Notes: a model not told the origin generated them from the sequence alone. Counted from the stretch's first letter, positions 11,401 through 18,737 are shown. The stretch is DNA of 64,000 nucleotides from Caulobacter sp. 17J80-11 (GCF_014349105.1 NZ_JACSJI010000006.1:62001-126000); one strand, 5' to 3'. Made by a program: numbers and translations.

Positions 11401-12585
11401 GACCGCATCCAGGTGATCGGCTACAGCGGCTATCAGGAACTGCGCCAGATCGGCTCGGACACCCTGGTCGTGTTCTCGGCGACCGACAGCATCCTGCTCA
11501 AGGGGGTGCTGCCGGGATCGCTGACCGCGGCCGACTTCGTCTTCAACACCGCCACGATCACCGGAACGTCGGCCGGCGAAGCCCTAGCCAGCGGCGCGGA
11601 TGCCGACGTCATCCAGGCGCTCGGTGGGGACGACTTGATCACCGGCGGCGCCGGCAACGACCTCATCTTCGGCGGCGACGGCAACGACCAGATCGGAGAC
11701 GTGGGCGGCGACGACACGTTCGACGGCGGGAATGGGTCCGACTGGTTGAGCTACGAAGGGGCGGCCGGTGGCGTGACGGTCAACCTGACGCTGACCGGCG
11801 CCCAGAACACCGGGGGCGCCGGGGTCGACACCCTAGTGAGCATCGAGACCCTGTTCGGCACGGCGTTCAACGACGTCCTGACCGGCAGCGCCGCGAGCAA
11901 CGCGCTCTTCGGACGCGACGGCGACGACATCCTGAGCGCCGGAGCGGGTTCGGACGCGCTGGTCGGCGGCGACGGGGACGACCAGCTGTTCGGCGGCGAC
12001 GACAGCGACTCGTTCGACGGGGGGAACGGCGACGATTTCATCGACGGGGGGGCGGGCGTCGACACGCTCACCTACGCGACCGCCTCTGCAGGCGTCACCG
12101 TGAGCCTCTCGGTGACCGGCCCCCAGAACACGGGCGGAGCGGGCGTCGACACACTGACGAGGATCGAAAGCGTCTACGGATCCAATTACGCGGACGTCCT
12201 GACGGGCGACTGGCTCAACAACGACCTGCTGGGGAACGACGGCGCGGACGTCCTGATCGGCGGGGGCGGCATGGACAACCTCTACGGCGCGGCGGGCGAC
12301 GACCGGATCGAAGGACAGGGCGGTTCGGATACGCTGAGCGGCGGGACGGGCAACGACCTGTTCGTGTTCGCGGCCGGTTCAAACCAGGACCGCATCGCCG
12401 ATTTCGTCGCCGGCGGAACCGAGGACACGCTCGACTTCTCCGCCTACGAGGGGTCGGGCTACACCTACTCAGTCGCCCAGAACGGCGCGGACACGGTGTT
12501 CACCTTCACCAACGGCGACGTCGTGATCCTGACCGGTGTGACCGCCACCGACCTGGTCCAGATCGACGCTTGGCACTGGGGCTGA
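5479..12585 (+). CDS. Serralysin-type (M10) RTX metalloprotease with PPC domain
   Basis: This 2,368-residue protein starts at GTG 5479, which has a strong GGGGGAGGA five bases upstream; TTG 5464 lies within that ribosome-binding site. Residues about 56-157 form a PPC (pre-peptidase C-terminal) domain. The zinc motif HELGHGLGMAH gives H286, E287, H290 and H296, and the Met-turn is M330 with Y332 nearby, as in serralysins and astacin-like metzincins. RTX repeats start near residue 455 and fill the rest. Two internal copies of the E-L/I-R-Q-V/I-G module occur near DNA 9,650 and 11,440. The C-terminus is IDAWHWG. The likely role is a calcium-stabilised extracellular protease exported by type I secretion. 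It is far longer than typical serralysins (about 480 residues). The substrate is unknown. Confidence 0.92.
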   Translation: MRISRVERAFALTTGDTAAPAESAPAETARVVSTAVAPSYAEPAGFDRVGASTSSAQQLFNAGAPASATGFVNTSGDKDWYAVTLTAGQTYQFSLDGTSGLDAYLELRNSSGVLLASNDDGGSGTDSTLSYTAVGGGTFYVSAGGFGSSTGAYTLDVAPIDVVDTIDWGTKIADAAVINVYFAPAGQQFDGETSLGWNSYEIQQVMNVLQQYENVCAIDFVITTDPAVADLKLLIAATSDEALGYFNPPGEPDAGWGVFYRAGTGWDEAGGGGLQQGGYGYVTLLHELGHGLGMAHPHDNGGGSPIMPGVTDSFDSYGVNNLNQGVFTVMTYNDGWALSPTPLPSYIVGYGYEGTPMALDIALLQQKYGANTTYNSGDNTYVLPSGDKAGTYYSCIWDTGGIDTIVAQGSNRAVIDLRAATIDFSATGGGVVSYMFGTHGGFTIAQGVVIENATGGDGYDSITGNDADNILRGGGGDDTLTGGLGADLLDGGAGDDTLTGGEGDDTYLVDGLGDRLTETGAGVDTVRASVSWTLAAGFENLVLTGSALNGTGNFLANTITGNDGANTLDGGLGDDVLSGGLGSDLLDGGYGDDVLDGGLGDDTYVIDVGSDRIAADAGGVDTVRSAAAAWTLGAGLENLILTGSGSINGTGNALANTITGNDGDNLLDGGAGDDVLQGGLGNDTYVVDSLGDVISDTGGVDTIRTSFAWTLGADFENLVLTGTAALNGTGNELANLMTGNAGANRLEGGLGADQLFGADGADQLIGGDGDDVLDGGVLADLIDGGAGKDTASYGSAAAGVTVNLNKTTAQATLGAGSDTLVSIENLAGSAFNDNLRGNAGANRLIGGAGDDVIEGGGGADVLDGGAGIDTVSYVNTAGSGVVVNLLTGATGGAGTDVLNDFENATGSRYDDQLTGHDGANVLSGLGGADVLVGGLGDDTLDGGTGADTVSYAGATGAVTLSLNSLGVGQQTGAAGVDTLLSIENVIGSAFNDSLRGNSGSNALTGGAGDDVLEGGGGHDKIDGGAGIDTASYANTAGGVGVTVDLTKTGAQVTGGAGSDTLSAIENLTGSRYADVLRGDAGANVLIGGSGDDVLEGGAGNDTLDGGLNVDTASYAGASAGVSVNLGQAGAQNTGGAGVDTLTSIENLTGSAFADSLRGTSGANVLIGGWGDDVLEGGGGDDRLEGGTGTDTASYASAGAAVTVNLNAAGGVQATGGAGTDTFVSIENVTGSAFNDSLRGNSGANVLVGGAGDDVLEGGGGDDRLDGGAGADTASYAAAGAAVSVDLSLTGAQATGGAGADTLVSIENLTGSAYADTLRGDANANTLTGGAGADVLIGGGGGDIFVGGLGADTMTAGAGADIFRFAAGDGQDVIEGFDPDTDQLVVTGYATWTEIRQVGADVLVVFSATDSILVRNASAAAFAPVILGTAAADTLAGGSAMDVIRGQGGDDALSGGGGDDVLEGGDGNDRLSGGAGDDMIDGGAGSASVDAAGAWPGDTAEYAAAVAGVSVDLAISGAQDTVGDGVDTLRGIESLLGSDFADSLSGDAGVNRLSGGGGDDVLQGRDGDDALVGGAGDDLLDGEAGNDTAIFLDAAAGVTVDLSVSGAQATGAGLDTLVSIENLIGGHGNDTLRGDAGANIIRGHDGNDVIEGGAGDDTLIGGGNILDGGSGNDVLRGQDGDDTLMGGRGNDTLDGGVGIDTVSYGRDAATAGVTVNLSLSGVQNTGGAGKDTLIGIENLVGSAWADTLTGDAGANRLDGGAGGDTLIGGLGDDIYVVDMFSDNVVELTNEGTDTVLTSMFSYALGAGVEVLTGTSATGQQLTGNSLANTINGGAGDDDLRGGGGNDLLIGGAGNDVLGSGLQNDVLAGGDGVDTADYFAASAGVTADLSVGTAQNTRGAGFDTLTGIENLLGSAYGDTLRGDAGVNVLNGLAGADVLRGKAGDDVLTGGVGDDTFVFAAGDGQDTITDFTFGSLEDRIQVIGYSGYQELRQIGSDTLVVFSATDSILLKGVLPGSLTAADFVFNTATITGTSAGEALASGADADVIQALGGDDLITGGAGNDLIFGGDGNDQIGDVGGDDTFDGGNGSDWLSYEGAAGGVTVNLTLTGAQNTGGAGVDTLVSIETLFGTAFNDVLTGSAASNALFGRDGDDILSAGAGSDALVGGDGDDQLFGGDDSDSFDGGNGDDFIDGGAGVDTLTYATASAGVTVSLSVTGPQNTGGAGVDTLTRIESVYGSNYADVLTGDWLNNDLLGNDGADVLIGGGGMDNLYGAAGDDRIEGQGGSDTLSGGTGNDLFVFAAGSNQDRIADFVAGGTEDTLDFSAYEGSGYTYSVAQNGADTVFTFTNGDVVILTGVTATDLVQIDAWHWG
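7831..9480 (+). repeat. Tandem ~80-residue RTX units in the large metalloprotease
   Basis: Seven consecutive units share the D-T-A/V-S-Y ... SIEN-L/V-T/I/A-GS ... LRGN pattern of the first RTX gene. More divergent units follow up to about 12,300. They form calcium-binding beta-rolls. Confidence 0.75.
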
Positions 12586-12591
12586 GCCGGC

Positions 12592-12615
12592 GGCGCGGCG
12601 GGCGACCGCCGCGCC
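12592..12615 (+). terminator. Hairpin after the RTX metalloprotease gene
   Basis: A perfect 10-bp stem, GGCGCGGCGG (12592-12601) with CCGCCGCGCC (12606-12615), with a GCGA loop starts seven bases after the stop codon. No T-run follows. It resembles the 4994-5012 hairpin, so it is probably a transcript-end structure. Confidence 0.55.
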
Positions 12616-12742
12616 CTGGCGCGTTGAGCGTGCCCCAAAGGGCATAGTCGGCGGCAATCCGAACGCGGATACGCACGCCGCGGCTGTCAAGCTTGGCTGT
12701 TCGGCCTAGGCTCCCCCAAACACGTCTCTGGGGGGCGCCGGC

Positions 12743-15700
12743 ATGGGCCAGTTCGACAGCATCGCGTGGGCTGAATCCGCGGCCGCGGCCGCCGGCGCCG
12801 CGCCCGGTGAAAAGCCGGTCTTCAACCTGAACCAGGTGATCGCCAATTTCGAGCGCTGGGGGATCTCCTGGGGGCCGGGGGCGGTGGTGCCTTACGCCTT
12901 CCTGACCGCCGTGCCGTCCGCCCTGGGCGGCGATCCGGACTACGCCGGCTTCCAGGCCCTGAGCGACATTGAGCAGGGCTTCGTGCGTATGGCGTTCCAG
13001 ATGATCGCCGACGTCGCCAACATCAGCTTCGTCGAGGTGCCGGACAACGGCTCTTTCTTCGGCCGCCTCACCTTCGGCAGTTCGTCGACCATGCCGGACT
13101 TCGTGTGGGGATGGGCCGACGTGCGCGACGCCGGGACCAGCGTCCTCGCTTCCAGCATCTGGCTGAACACCGAGACGGTGGGCACGCGCAGCTGGGTCGT
13201 CGGCGGCTATAACTTCATGGCCACCATGCACGAGATCATGCACGGTCTCGGCTTCCCGCATCCGGGCGAATACAACGCCGACGGCTCGGACATCACCTAC
13301 GCCGCCGACGCTGAGTATTTCCAGGACAGCCGTCAGTACACGGTGATGTCCTACTTCGCGGCCGCCGAGACCGGCGCCTTCCACATGCGGTCGGGGCTCA
13401 CCTATTCCGGCGCCACCCTGCTGCTGCACGACATCGCCGCCATCCAGGCGGTCTACGGCGCCAATACGACCACCCGCACGGGCGACACGGTCTACGGCTA
13501 TCACTCGACCGCGGGGCTGGTGTCCTACGACTTCAGCGCCAATACCAACCCGATCGTCTGCATCTGGGACGCCGGCGGGATCGACACCATCGACCTCTCC
13601 GGCTCGGCCACCGCGATCAATTTGGACCTCAACGAAGGCGCCTTCAGCGACGTCTGCGGCTTCACCGACAACCTGTCCATCGCCTACGGGGCTCAGGTCG
13701 AGAACGGAATCGGATCGGCCCTGGCCGACTTCATTCTCGGCAACGCCCTGAACAACCAGCTGTCCGGCGGGGCCGGCGACGACCAGCTGACCGGCGGCGC
13801 CGGCGACGACGTGCTGATCGGCGGAACCGGTGCGGACACCATGCTCGGCGGCGCCGGCGACGATCTCTACGAGGTCGAGAACTTCGGGGACGTCGCCGTC
13901 GAACAGGCGGGCGGCGGCGTGGATACGGTTCGCGCCTCGCTCACCCATGTCCTGGGCGCGAACGTGGAGAACCTGGTGCTGATCGGGACCGCCCTCAACG
14001 GAACCGGCAACGGCTTGAGCAACGCGCTGACGGGCAACGCTCTGAACAACAGCCTGGACGGCGCGACCGGCGACGACGTGCTCGAAGGCGGCCTGGGCGA
14101 CGACGTCCTGGTCGGCGGGACGGGGACGGACACGGCCTCCTACGCCGGGGCGTCGGGCGCGGTCACCGCCAGCCTCACGGCTGGCACGGCCAGCGGCGCG
14201 GCGGGGACCGACACCTTCAGCTCGATCGAGAACCTGACCGGGTCCGGCTTCGCCGATTCCCTTCGCGGCGACGCCAACGCCAACGTGCTGAACGGCGGCG
14301 GCGGCAACGACCTGCTGGACGGCGGGGCGGGCAACGACACCCTGGTCGGCGGGAGCGGGAACGATACGGCGACCTACGCCAACACCACGGGCGGGGTCGG
14401 GGTGAGCGTCGACTTGAGCCTGGCGGGCGCCCAGGCCACCATCGCCGCCGGGCTGGACGCGTTGGCGGAGATCGAAAATCTGATCGGCTCGTCCTACGCC
14501 GACACCCTCAAGGGGGACGCGGGGGCCAACATCCTGACCGGCGGCGCGGGCGCGGACGTGCTGGACGGACGCGGCGGCGACGACAAGTTGGACGGCGGGA
14601 CCGGCGTCGACACCGCCGACTATTCGTCGGCGACGGCCGGGGTGACGCTCAACCTCAACGACATGGGCCAAGCCCAAAACACGGGCGCGGCCGGGATCGA
14701 CACGCCAAAGTCGATCGAGAACATCAACGGCTCGGCCTTCAACGACAACCTGCGCGGCCACGCCGGCACCAACTACCTGTACGGCGGGGGCGGGGACGAC
14801 GTGCTGGAGGGCGGCGGCGGCCACGACCACCTGATCGGCGGCGCCGGGATCGACACCGCTTCCTACGTCAACTCGGCCGCGGCGGTGACGGTGCGTCTGA
14901 CCACCACCGACGCCCAGGTCACCGGCGGGGCGGGCTCCGACACCCTCACCGAGATCGAGAACCTGACCGGTTCGCGCTACGACGACCGCCTGACCGGGGA
15001 CGCGGGCGACAACGTACTCTCGGGCCTCGGCGGCGACGACCTGCTGGACGGCGGGGCCGGCAACGACACCCTGGACGGCGGCCTTAACTTCGACACCGCC
15101 ACCTACGCCGGCGCCGCGTCGGGCGTGACGGTGAACCTGACCGTCTCGGGCGCCCAGAACACTGTCGGGGCCGGGATCGACACCCTGATCTCGATCGAGA
15201 ACGTCACCGGCTCTGCCTTCAACGACAGTCTGCGCGGTAACACCGGGGCCAACACCCTGGTCGGCGGCGCTGGCGACGACGTGCTGGAAGGCGGCGGCGG
15301 CGAGGACCGGCTGGACGGCGGGACCGGGAACGACACGGCGACCTACGCCCATGCGGCGGCGGCGGTGAGCGTCAACCTGAACGCCGGCGGCACGCAGCCC
15401 ACCGGCGGGGCCGGCACCGACACCCTGGTGTCGATCGAGAACGTCACCGGTTCAGCCTTCAATGACTCGCTGCGCGGCAATTCTGTCGCCAACGTGCTGG
15501 ATGGCGGGGCCGGGAACGACGTGATCCTCGGTGGCGGCGGCGCCGACATCATCGTGGGCGGCGGAGGCGACGACGCCCTGACCGGAGGGACCGGCGACGA
15601 CCTGTTCATATTCGCCGCCGGCTTCGGTCACGACGCCGTCGCCGACTTCGTGGCCGGCGGCGCTGAGGATCGGCTGGACTTTTCCGCCTACGCCGGCTCA

Positions 15701-15829
15701 GGCGTGACCTACAACCTGGCCCAGGTCGGGGCGGACGCGGTGTTCACCTTCTCTGACGGCTCGACCGTGACCCTGACCGGGGTCACCGCGGCGAACCTGC
15801 ATCAGATCGACCCGTGGGGCTGGGGCTGA
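12743..15829 (+). CDS. Second serralysin-type (M10) RTX metalloprotease
   Basis: This 1,028-residue protein starts at ATG 12743. It has no PPC domain and no classical signal peptide, as expected for type I secretion. The zinc motif HEIMHGLGFPH gives H163, E164, H167 and H173; the Met-turn is M202 in YTVMSYF. Catalytic and linker sequence runs to about residue 320, followed by GGAGDDxLxGG RTX repeats, six roughly 80-residue units, and a C-terminal domain ending in IDPWGWG. The last 140-170 residues of the repeat region are nearly identical to the matching part of the first RTX protein. It lies 157 bp after the larger protease. The AAGCTTGGCT sequence 54 bp upstream is also found 57 bp upstream of the larger protease, which suggests shared control. 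Confidence 0.92.
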   Translation: MGQFDSIAWAESAAAAAGAAPGEKPVFNLNQVIANFERWGISWGPGAVVPYAFLTAVPSALGGDPDYAGFQALSDIEQGFVRMAFQMIADVANISFVEVPDNGSFFGRLTFGSSSTMPDFVWGWADVRDAGTSVLASSIWLNTETVGTRSWVVGGYNFMATMHEIMHGLGFPHPGEYNADGSDITYAADAEYFQDSRQYTVMSYFAAAETGAFHMRSGLTYSGATLLLHDIAAIQAVYGANTTTRTGDTVYGYHSTAGLVSYDFSANTNPIVCIWDAGGIDTIDLSGSATAINLDLNEGAFSDVCGFTDNLSIAYGAQVENGIGSALADFILGNALNNQLSGGAGDDQLTGGAGDDVLIGGTGADTMLGGAGDDLYEVENFGDVAVEQAGGGVDTVRASLTHVLGANVENLVLIGTALNGTGNGLSNALTGNALNNSLDGATGDDVLEGGLGDDVLVGGTGTDTASYAGASGAVTASLTAGTASGAAGTDTFSSIENLTGSGFADSLRGDANANVLNGGGGNDLLDGGAGNDTLVGGSGNDTATYANTTGGVGVSVDLSLAGAQATIAAGLDALAEIENLIGSSYADTLKGDAGANILTGGAGADVLDGRGGDDKLDGGTGVDTADYSSATAGVTLNLNDMGQAQNTGAAGIDTPKSIENINGSAFNDNLRGHAGTNYLYGGGGDDVLEGGGGHDHLIGGAGIDTASYVNSAAAVTVRLTTTDAQVTGGAGSDTLTEIENLTGSRYDDRLTGDAGDNVLSGLGGDDLLDGGAGNDTLDGGLNFDTATYAGAASGVTVNLTVSGAQNTVGAGIDTLISIENVTGSAFNDSLRGNTGANTLVGGAGDDVLEGGGGEDRLDGGTGNDTATYAHAAAAVSVNLNAGGTQPTGGAGTDTLVSIENVTGSAFNDSLRGNSVANVLDGGAGNDVILGGGGADIIVGGGGDDALTGGTGDDLFIFAAGFGHDAVADFVAGGAEDRLDFSAYAGSGVTYNLAQVGADAVFTFSDGSTVTLTGVTAANLHQIDPWGWG
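14116..15540 (+). repeat. Tandem ~80-residue RTX units in the second metalloprotease
   Basis: Six units of about 240 bp carry the same D-T-A-S/T/D-Y and SIENLTGS signatures as in the two neighbouring genes. The last two units are almost the same as those at about 4,200-4,660, which points to duplication or gene conversion. Confidence 0.75.
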
Positions 15830-15955
15830 TCCCGCCCCTGCTTGAGCGCGTGTCGGCACAGGCGTCCGGAGCGAGTTCGAACACGTCCGGTCGCGTCCGG
15901 CCCCCCGGCGCGCGGCCGTCCGAGGGCCGAGGCCGCTCGGGTCGCTCGGTCCCGC

Positions 15956-17095
15956 CTACCCCCCGCCGGGGAGCTCCCCGAGGAACGCCCGATTAGCTTC
16001 GCGTAGCTGCGCGGCCGCCTCGTCGTAGAGGAACGGCAGGAAGGCGTAGCGCCGCCCCCGGGTGACCGGCGTCACCGTGTGCAGCAGCGAGCAGGAGAAC
16101 ACCACCGCGCCCCCGACCGGCGGCTTGAAGGTGCGCGGGCCGTATTCCGGAAAGCCGATCTCGCCGCCGTCGAAGTCGGCGTTCAGGTTGATGGACACGG
16201 CGAAGCGGCGGTGGGCTGTGCCCTTGGTGGTGTTGTCGCGATGCGGCCGGAAGTGGCCGCTGTCTTCGGCGCTGTAGCAGGCCACCAGGTAGCGCTCCAT
16301 GCGCGTGACCTCGAACTGGTAGGCGCGCCGGATCTCCGGCACGAGCCGCCGCAGGACGCGCTGCTGCGCCTCGCGGATGAGGCTCTCGTCGGTCAGGGTG
16401 TGGTCGGCGCGGCGCTTGTGGCGGGGGTCGTGGACCACGACTGTCTTGCCGCCCACATCGCGCATGAACCCCGACGTCTCGCCGCCGTGCGCGGCGTAGG
16501 CGTCGGTGAGCTGCCGACAGAACTCCGCTTCGAACACGCCGGGCAAGTAAAGGACGGGCGCCTGGATCTCGGGGCCGGCGTATCGCGCGACCGGCGGCAG
16601 TGCCTCGAGGAAGGCGGACAACTCGGCGCGGTCGGCTCCGTCGTCGGCGAACGGCGCGACCTTGAGCACCCTGAGCGCCGGGTCGAGCACGATCCACAGA
16701 CGACGGGCCCGAACGCTCGACTCGTCGCCGGCCTCGGGCGCTGCGCCGTAGAGTCGGCTGACCTTGGCGTCGAGATCCCAGAAGTAGCGAACGCCGGGCA
16801 GGCTGTCGGTGAGCCGGTCACGGTCGTGGGGATCGAGGCTGACCCCGAAGAACGAGAAGCGCTCGTCATCGAACAGCTGGCGGTGCTCGTCGATCAGAGA
16901 CAGCGCCGATCGCCCCGCCGCGTCTCCTGCCGTCGCGAAGAAGCAGAGCACGATGTACCGGCCGGCCGTGGTGTCGAAGACGTACCGGGGATTTCCCGTG
17001 GCCTGCGCGGTGAACCACGGCGCGGGGTCGCCCGGCTGCAACAGGCGATAGCGCTGATCCAAGGGAGACGTCACAATTTCAGGAACGCCATTCAT
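15956..17095 (-). CDS. Redoxin-like / 2-oxoglutarate-Fe(II) oxygenase fusion
   Basis: This 379-residue product starts at ATG 17095; an upstream ATG at 17113 is possible. Residues about 15-165 have an AhpC/TSA (peroxiredoxin-like) fold pattern, but the position of the peroxidatic cysteine reads ATAGDAAG without cysteine, so peroxidase activity is doubtful. The C-terminal half is a prolyl 4-hydroxylase-type 2OG-Fe(II) oxygenase: iron ligands H285 and D287 in HFRPHRD, distal H339 in LLHTVTP, and the 2-oxoglutarate-binding Arg in RGRRYAF. Such enzymes hydroxylate proteins or small molecules. The substrate is unknown; the adjacent RTX proteins are one possible target (inference). The start codon overlaps the stop of a short upstream ORF (TGATG). 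Confidence 0.85.
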   Translation of the reverse strand: MNGVPEIVTSPLDQRYRLLQPGDPAPWFTAQATGNPRYVFDTTAGRYIVLCFFATAGDAAGRSALSLIDEHRQLFDDERFSFFGVSLDPHDRDRLTDSLPGVRYFWDLDAKVSRLYGAAPEAGDESSVRARRLWIVLDPALRVLKVAPFADDGADRAELSAFLEALPPVARYAGPEIQAPVLYLPGVFEAEFCRQLTDAYAAHGGETSGFMRDVGGKTVVVHDPRHKRRADHTLTDESLIREAQQRVLRRLVPEIRRAYQFEVTRMERYLVACYSAEDSGHFRPHRDNTTKGTAHRRFAVSINLNADFDGGEIGFPEYGPRTFKPPVGGAVVFSCSLLHTVTPVTRGRRYAFLPFLYDEAAAQLREANRAFLGELPGGG

Positions 17096-17244
17096 CAAGC
17101 CAACTCTCGCCATTTGCGCAAGGGGGGCTGATGCAACGCCCCCCCCTCGGCGGGGCATTCCATCGCCTTCTCGCCAATGGCAATTCGGTATTGCTGCGAC
17201 TCACGGCTGGCGCAGAGCGCCCGCAGAAACTCCGGGTGAACCAT
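17095..17244 (-). CDS. Possible 49-residue ORF coupled to the oxygenase gene
   Basis: This short frame starts MVHPEFLRALCASRESQQYR and ends KWRELA. Its TGA overlaps the ATG of the oxygenase gene by one base (TGATG), a layout typical of translational coupling. It has two cysteines and no recognised family. No clear Shine-Dalgarno is seen, and a GTG at 17277 would extend it by 11 residues. It could be a real small protein or peptide, or chance. Confidence 0.25.
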   Translation of the reverse strand: MVHPEFLRALCASRESQQYRIAIGEKAMECPAEGGALHQPPLRKWRELA

Positions 17245-17398
17245 CGCGGATCGCCGTAGGCTTCCGCGAGAGCCCACGGCTCAGGTGGGGTTCAGCCCGG
17301 CTGAGGTACAGAGCGAACGCGCCCAGAGCAAGGCCTGCAGGTGTCCACCACTGGTGCGAGCAAGACTTCCGGCCGTAGCGAAGGGGCTACAATGGGTC

Positions 17399-17421
17399 CC
17401 CCGTTCGAGCCGGGGAGGCGG
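17399..17421 (+). repeat. tRNA 3'-end-like repeat, copy 1
   Basis: CCCCG-TTCGAGC-CGGGG has the exact geometry of a T-arm (5-bp stem, 7-base TTCGAGC loop). It is followed by AGGCGGT, one A and CCA, like the acceptor 3' strand and tail of a tRNA. No matching acceptor 5' strand, D-arm or anticodon arm is found upstream, so this is not an intact tRNA. The identical 23 bases occur at 21913-21935. The rest of the 17096-17534 gap shows only minor hairpins. Confidence 0.55.
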
Positions 17422-17534
17422 TACCACTCCCCAACGGCCGTGCTGCGCGGGGGAAATGCGAGTGCGCTGAGCCAGCGCCCTCGGCCTCATTCTCACTTTT
17501 GACGCGCCCCCGCATTCGGTTCGCAGACGGGCGC

Positions 17535-18695
17535 TCACATCAGTCGGGCCGTGCGCAGCGCGCTCGCGATCACTCCCTGGACGTCGCCGGGCACGTGCTT
17601 TTCGAGCGCCGCCATCACCTGGTCTCCGAGCGAGGCGGGGACCGGATGCCGGCGTCCAAGCTCGGGCGCGTCCGCAAGGGCCGGTCTCGGCGTGGCCGCT
17701 TCGCTGGCGGCGACAGGGGACGCGGTCTCGGGGAGGTCCCAGAAGCGGGCGATCTCCCGCGAAGAAGACACCCCCGCTTCCAGCATGAACGCCCCGGCCG
17801 CGCCCACGCCCTCAGGCGCGCCCGTCGCCAGCGGCGTACCGTGCCCGAGGCCCTGGATCAGGTTGAGCTCGATCAGCACCTCGTCGCTCCCGGGGCCGCG
17901 CCAGACCGCGCGGGTGCGGCCGGACAGGGCGTGGGTCTCGTCGGGCTCGGACGCCAGGCCGTGCGCGGCCGCCCACTGCCGGGCCGTGTCCGTGGCGGCG
18001 CGGGGCTTGACCGTGGTGTCGGCGCTCCCGTGCCACACCGACAGGCGCGGAAGCGGTGAGCCGGCCGGCGCGGCGCGGCGCACCCGGGCGCCCAAGTCTG
18101 CGGCGGCGTGGGCGCGGCCGCCGTGCATCGCGGCCAGCGCCTCCTGTACGTTGGCGGCCACGCCATAGGGCAGCCCCGCGACGACGGCCCCGGCGGCGAA
18201 CACCTCGGGATAGGTGGCGAGCATCACGGAGGTCATGGCCCCGCCGGCCGACAGGCCGGTGACGAACACGCGTCTAGAGTCGAGCCCGTGCGTGCGAATG
18301 GCGTGAGCGACCATGGCGCGGATCGAGGCCGCCTCGCCCCGGCCGCGCGTCGCGTCCTCGGGCTGGAACCAGTTGAAGCAACGGTTGGGATTGTTGGCCT
18401 GCGTCTGTTCCGGCGCGACCACGGCGAAGCCGCAGCGGTCGGCCAGGGTCAGCCAGCCCGCGGCGTGCGCGTGCGCCTCGGCCCGCTGGGTGCAACCGTG
18501 CAGGACCACCACCAGCGGCGCGCTCGGCGCGAGCCCCTCGGGAACGTAGGTGAGCATGCGTAGCGCGCCGGGGTTGTCGCCGAAGTCGAGCGTCTCCTTG
18601 AGCCGGGTTTCGCCTGCATACGGGGTGGCGGGGCCGTTTTGCGCCCGCCGTCGCAGGCGCGCCAACAGCTCGGTGCTCTCTCCCAGGCTCGGCAT
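17535..18695 (-). CDS. PHB depolymerase-family esterase
   Basis: This 386-residue alpha/beta hydrolase resembles the esterase family that includes extracellular poly(3-hydroxybutyrate) depolymerases and feruloyl/acetylxylan esterases (LpqC-like). It shows the oxyanion segment VVLHGCTQ, the nucleophile S149 in GLSAGG, and a late histidine H285 in GLGHGTP. WHGSADTTV supplies a probable acidic residue. No signal peptide is evident, so an intracellular esterase or polyester depolymerase is possible. The ATG at 18695 is preceded by GGAGTGATC. It is divergent from the hemerythrin gene. The substrate cannot be fixed from sequence. Confidence 0.85.
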   Translation of the reverse strand: MPSLGESTELLARLRRRAQNGPATPYAGETRLKETLDFGDNPGALRMLTYVPEGLAPSAPLVVVLHGCTQRAEAHAHAAGWLTLADRCGFAVVAPEQTQANNPNRCFNWFQPEDATRGRGEAASIRAMVAHAIRTHGLDSRRVFVTGLSAGGAMTSVMLATYPEVFAAGAVVAGLPYGVAANVQEALAAMHGGRAHAAADLGARVRRAAPAGSPLPRLSVWHGSADTTVKPRAATDTARQWAAAHGLASEPDETHALSGRTRAVWRGPGSDEVLIELNLIQGLGHGTPLATGAPEGVGAAGAFMLEAGVSSSREIARFWDLPETASPVAASEAATPRPALADAPELGRRHPVPASLGDQVMAALEKHVPGDVQGVIASALRTARLM

Positions 18696-18737
18696 GATCG
18701 ATCACTCCGTCTCGGGGCAAGGGGTGGACTGTTGCGA

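Noticed and set aside
12506-15352. 948-codon minus-strand frame over the second metalloprotease
   Set aside because: Antisense shadow of repeat codons; the plus strand encodes a clear M10 protease.
17330-17427. Intact tRNA or tmRNA at the tRNA-like repeat
   Set aside because: Only the T-arm and acceptor 3' side fit. No acceptor 5' strand, D-arm, anticodon arm or tag-peptide frame was found.
17281-17538. 85-codon minus-strand frame containing PPPRLERGTH
   Set aside because: This text comes from reading a tRNA T-arm-like sequence in reverse; such phrases are well-known false proteins. No ribosome-binding site was seen.
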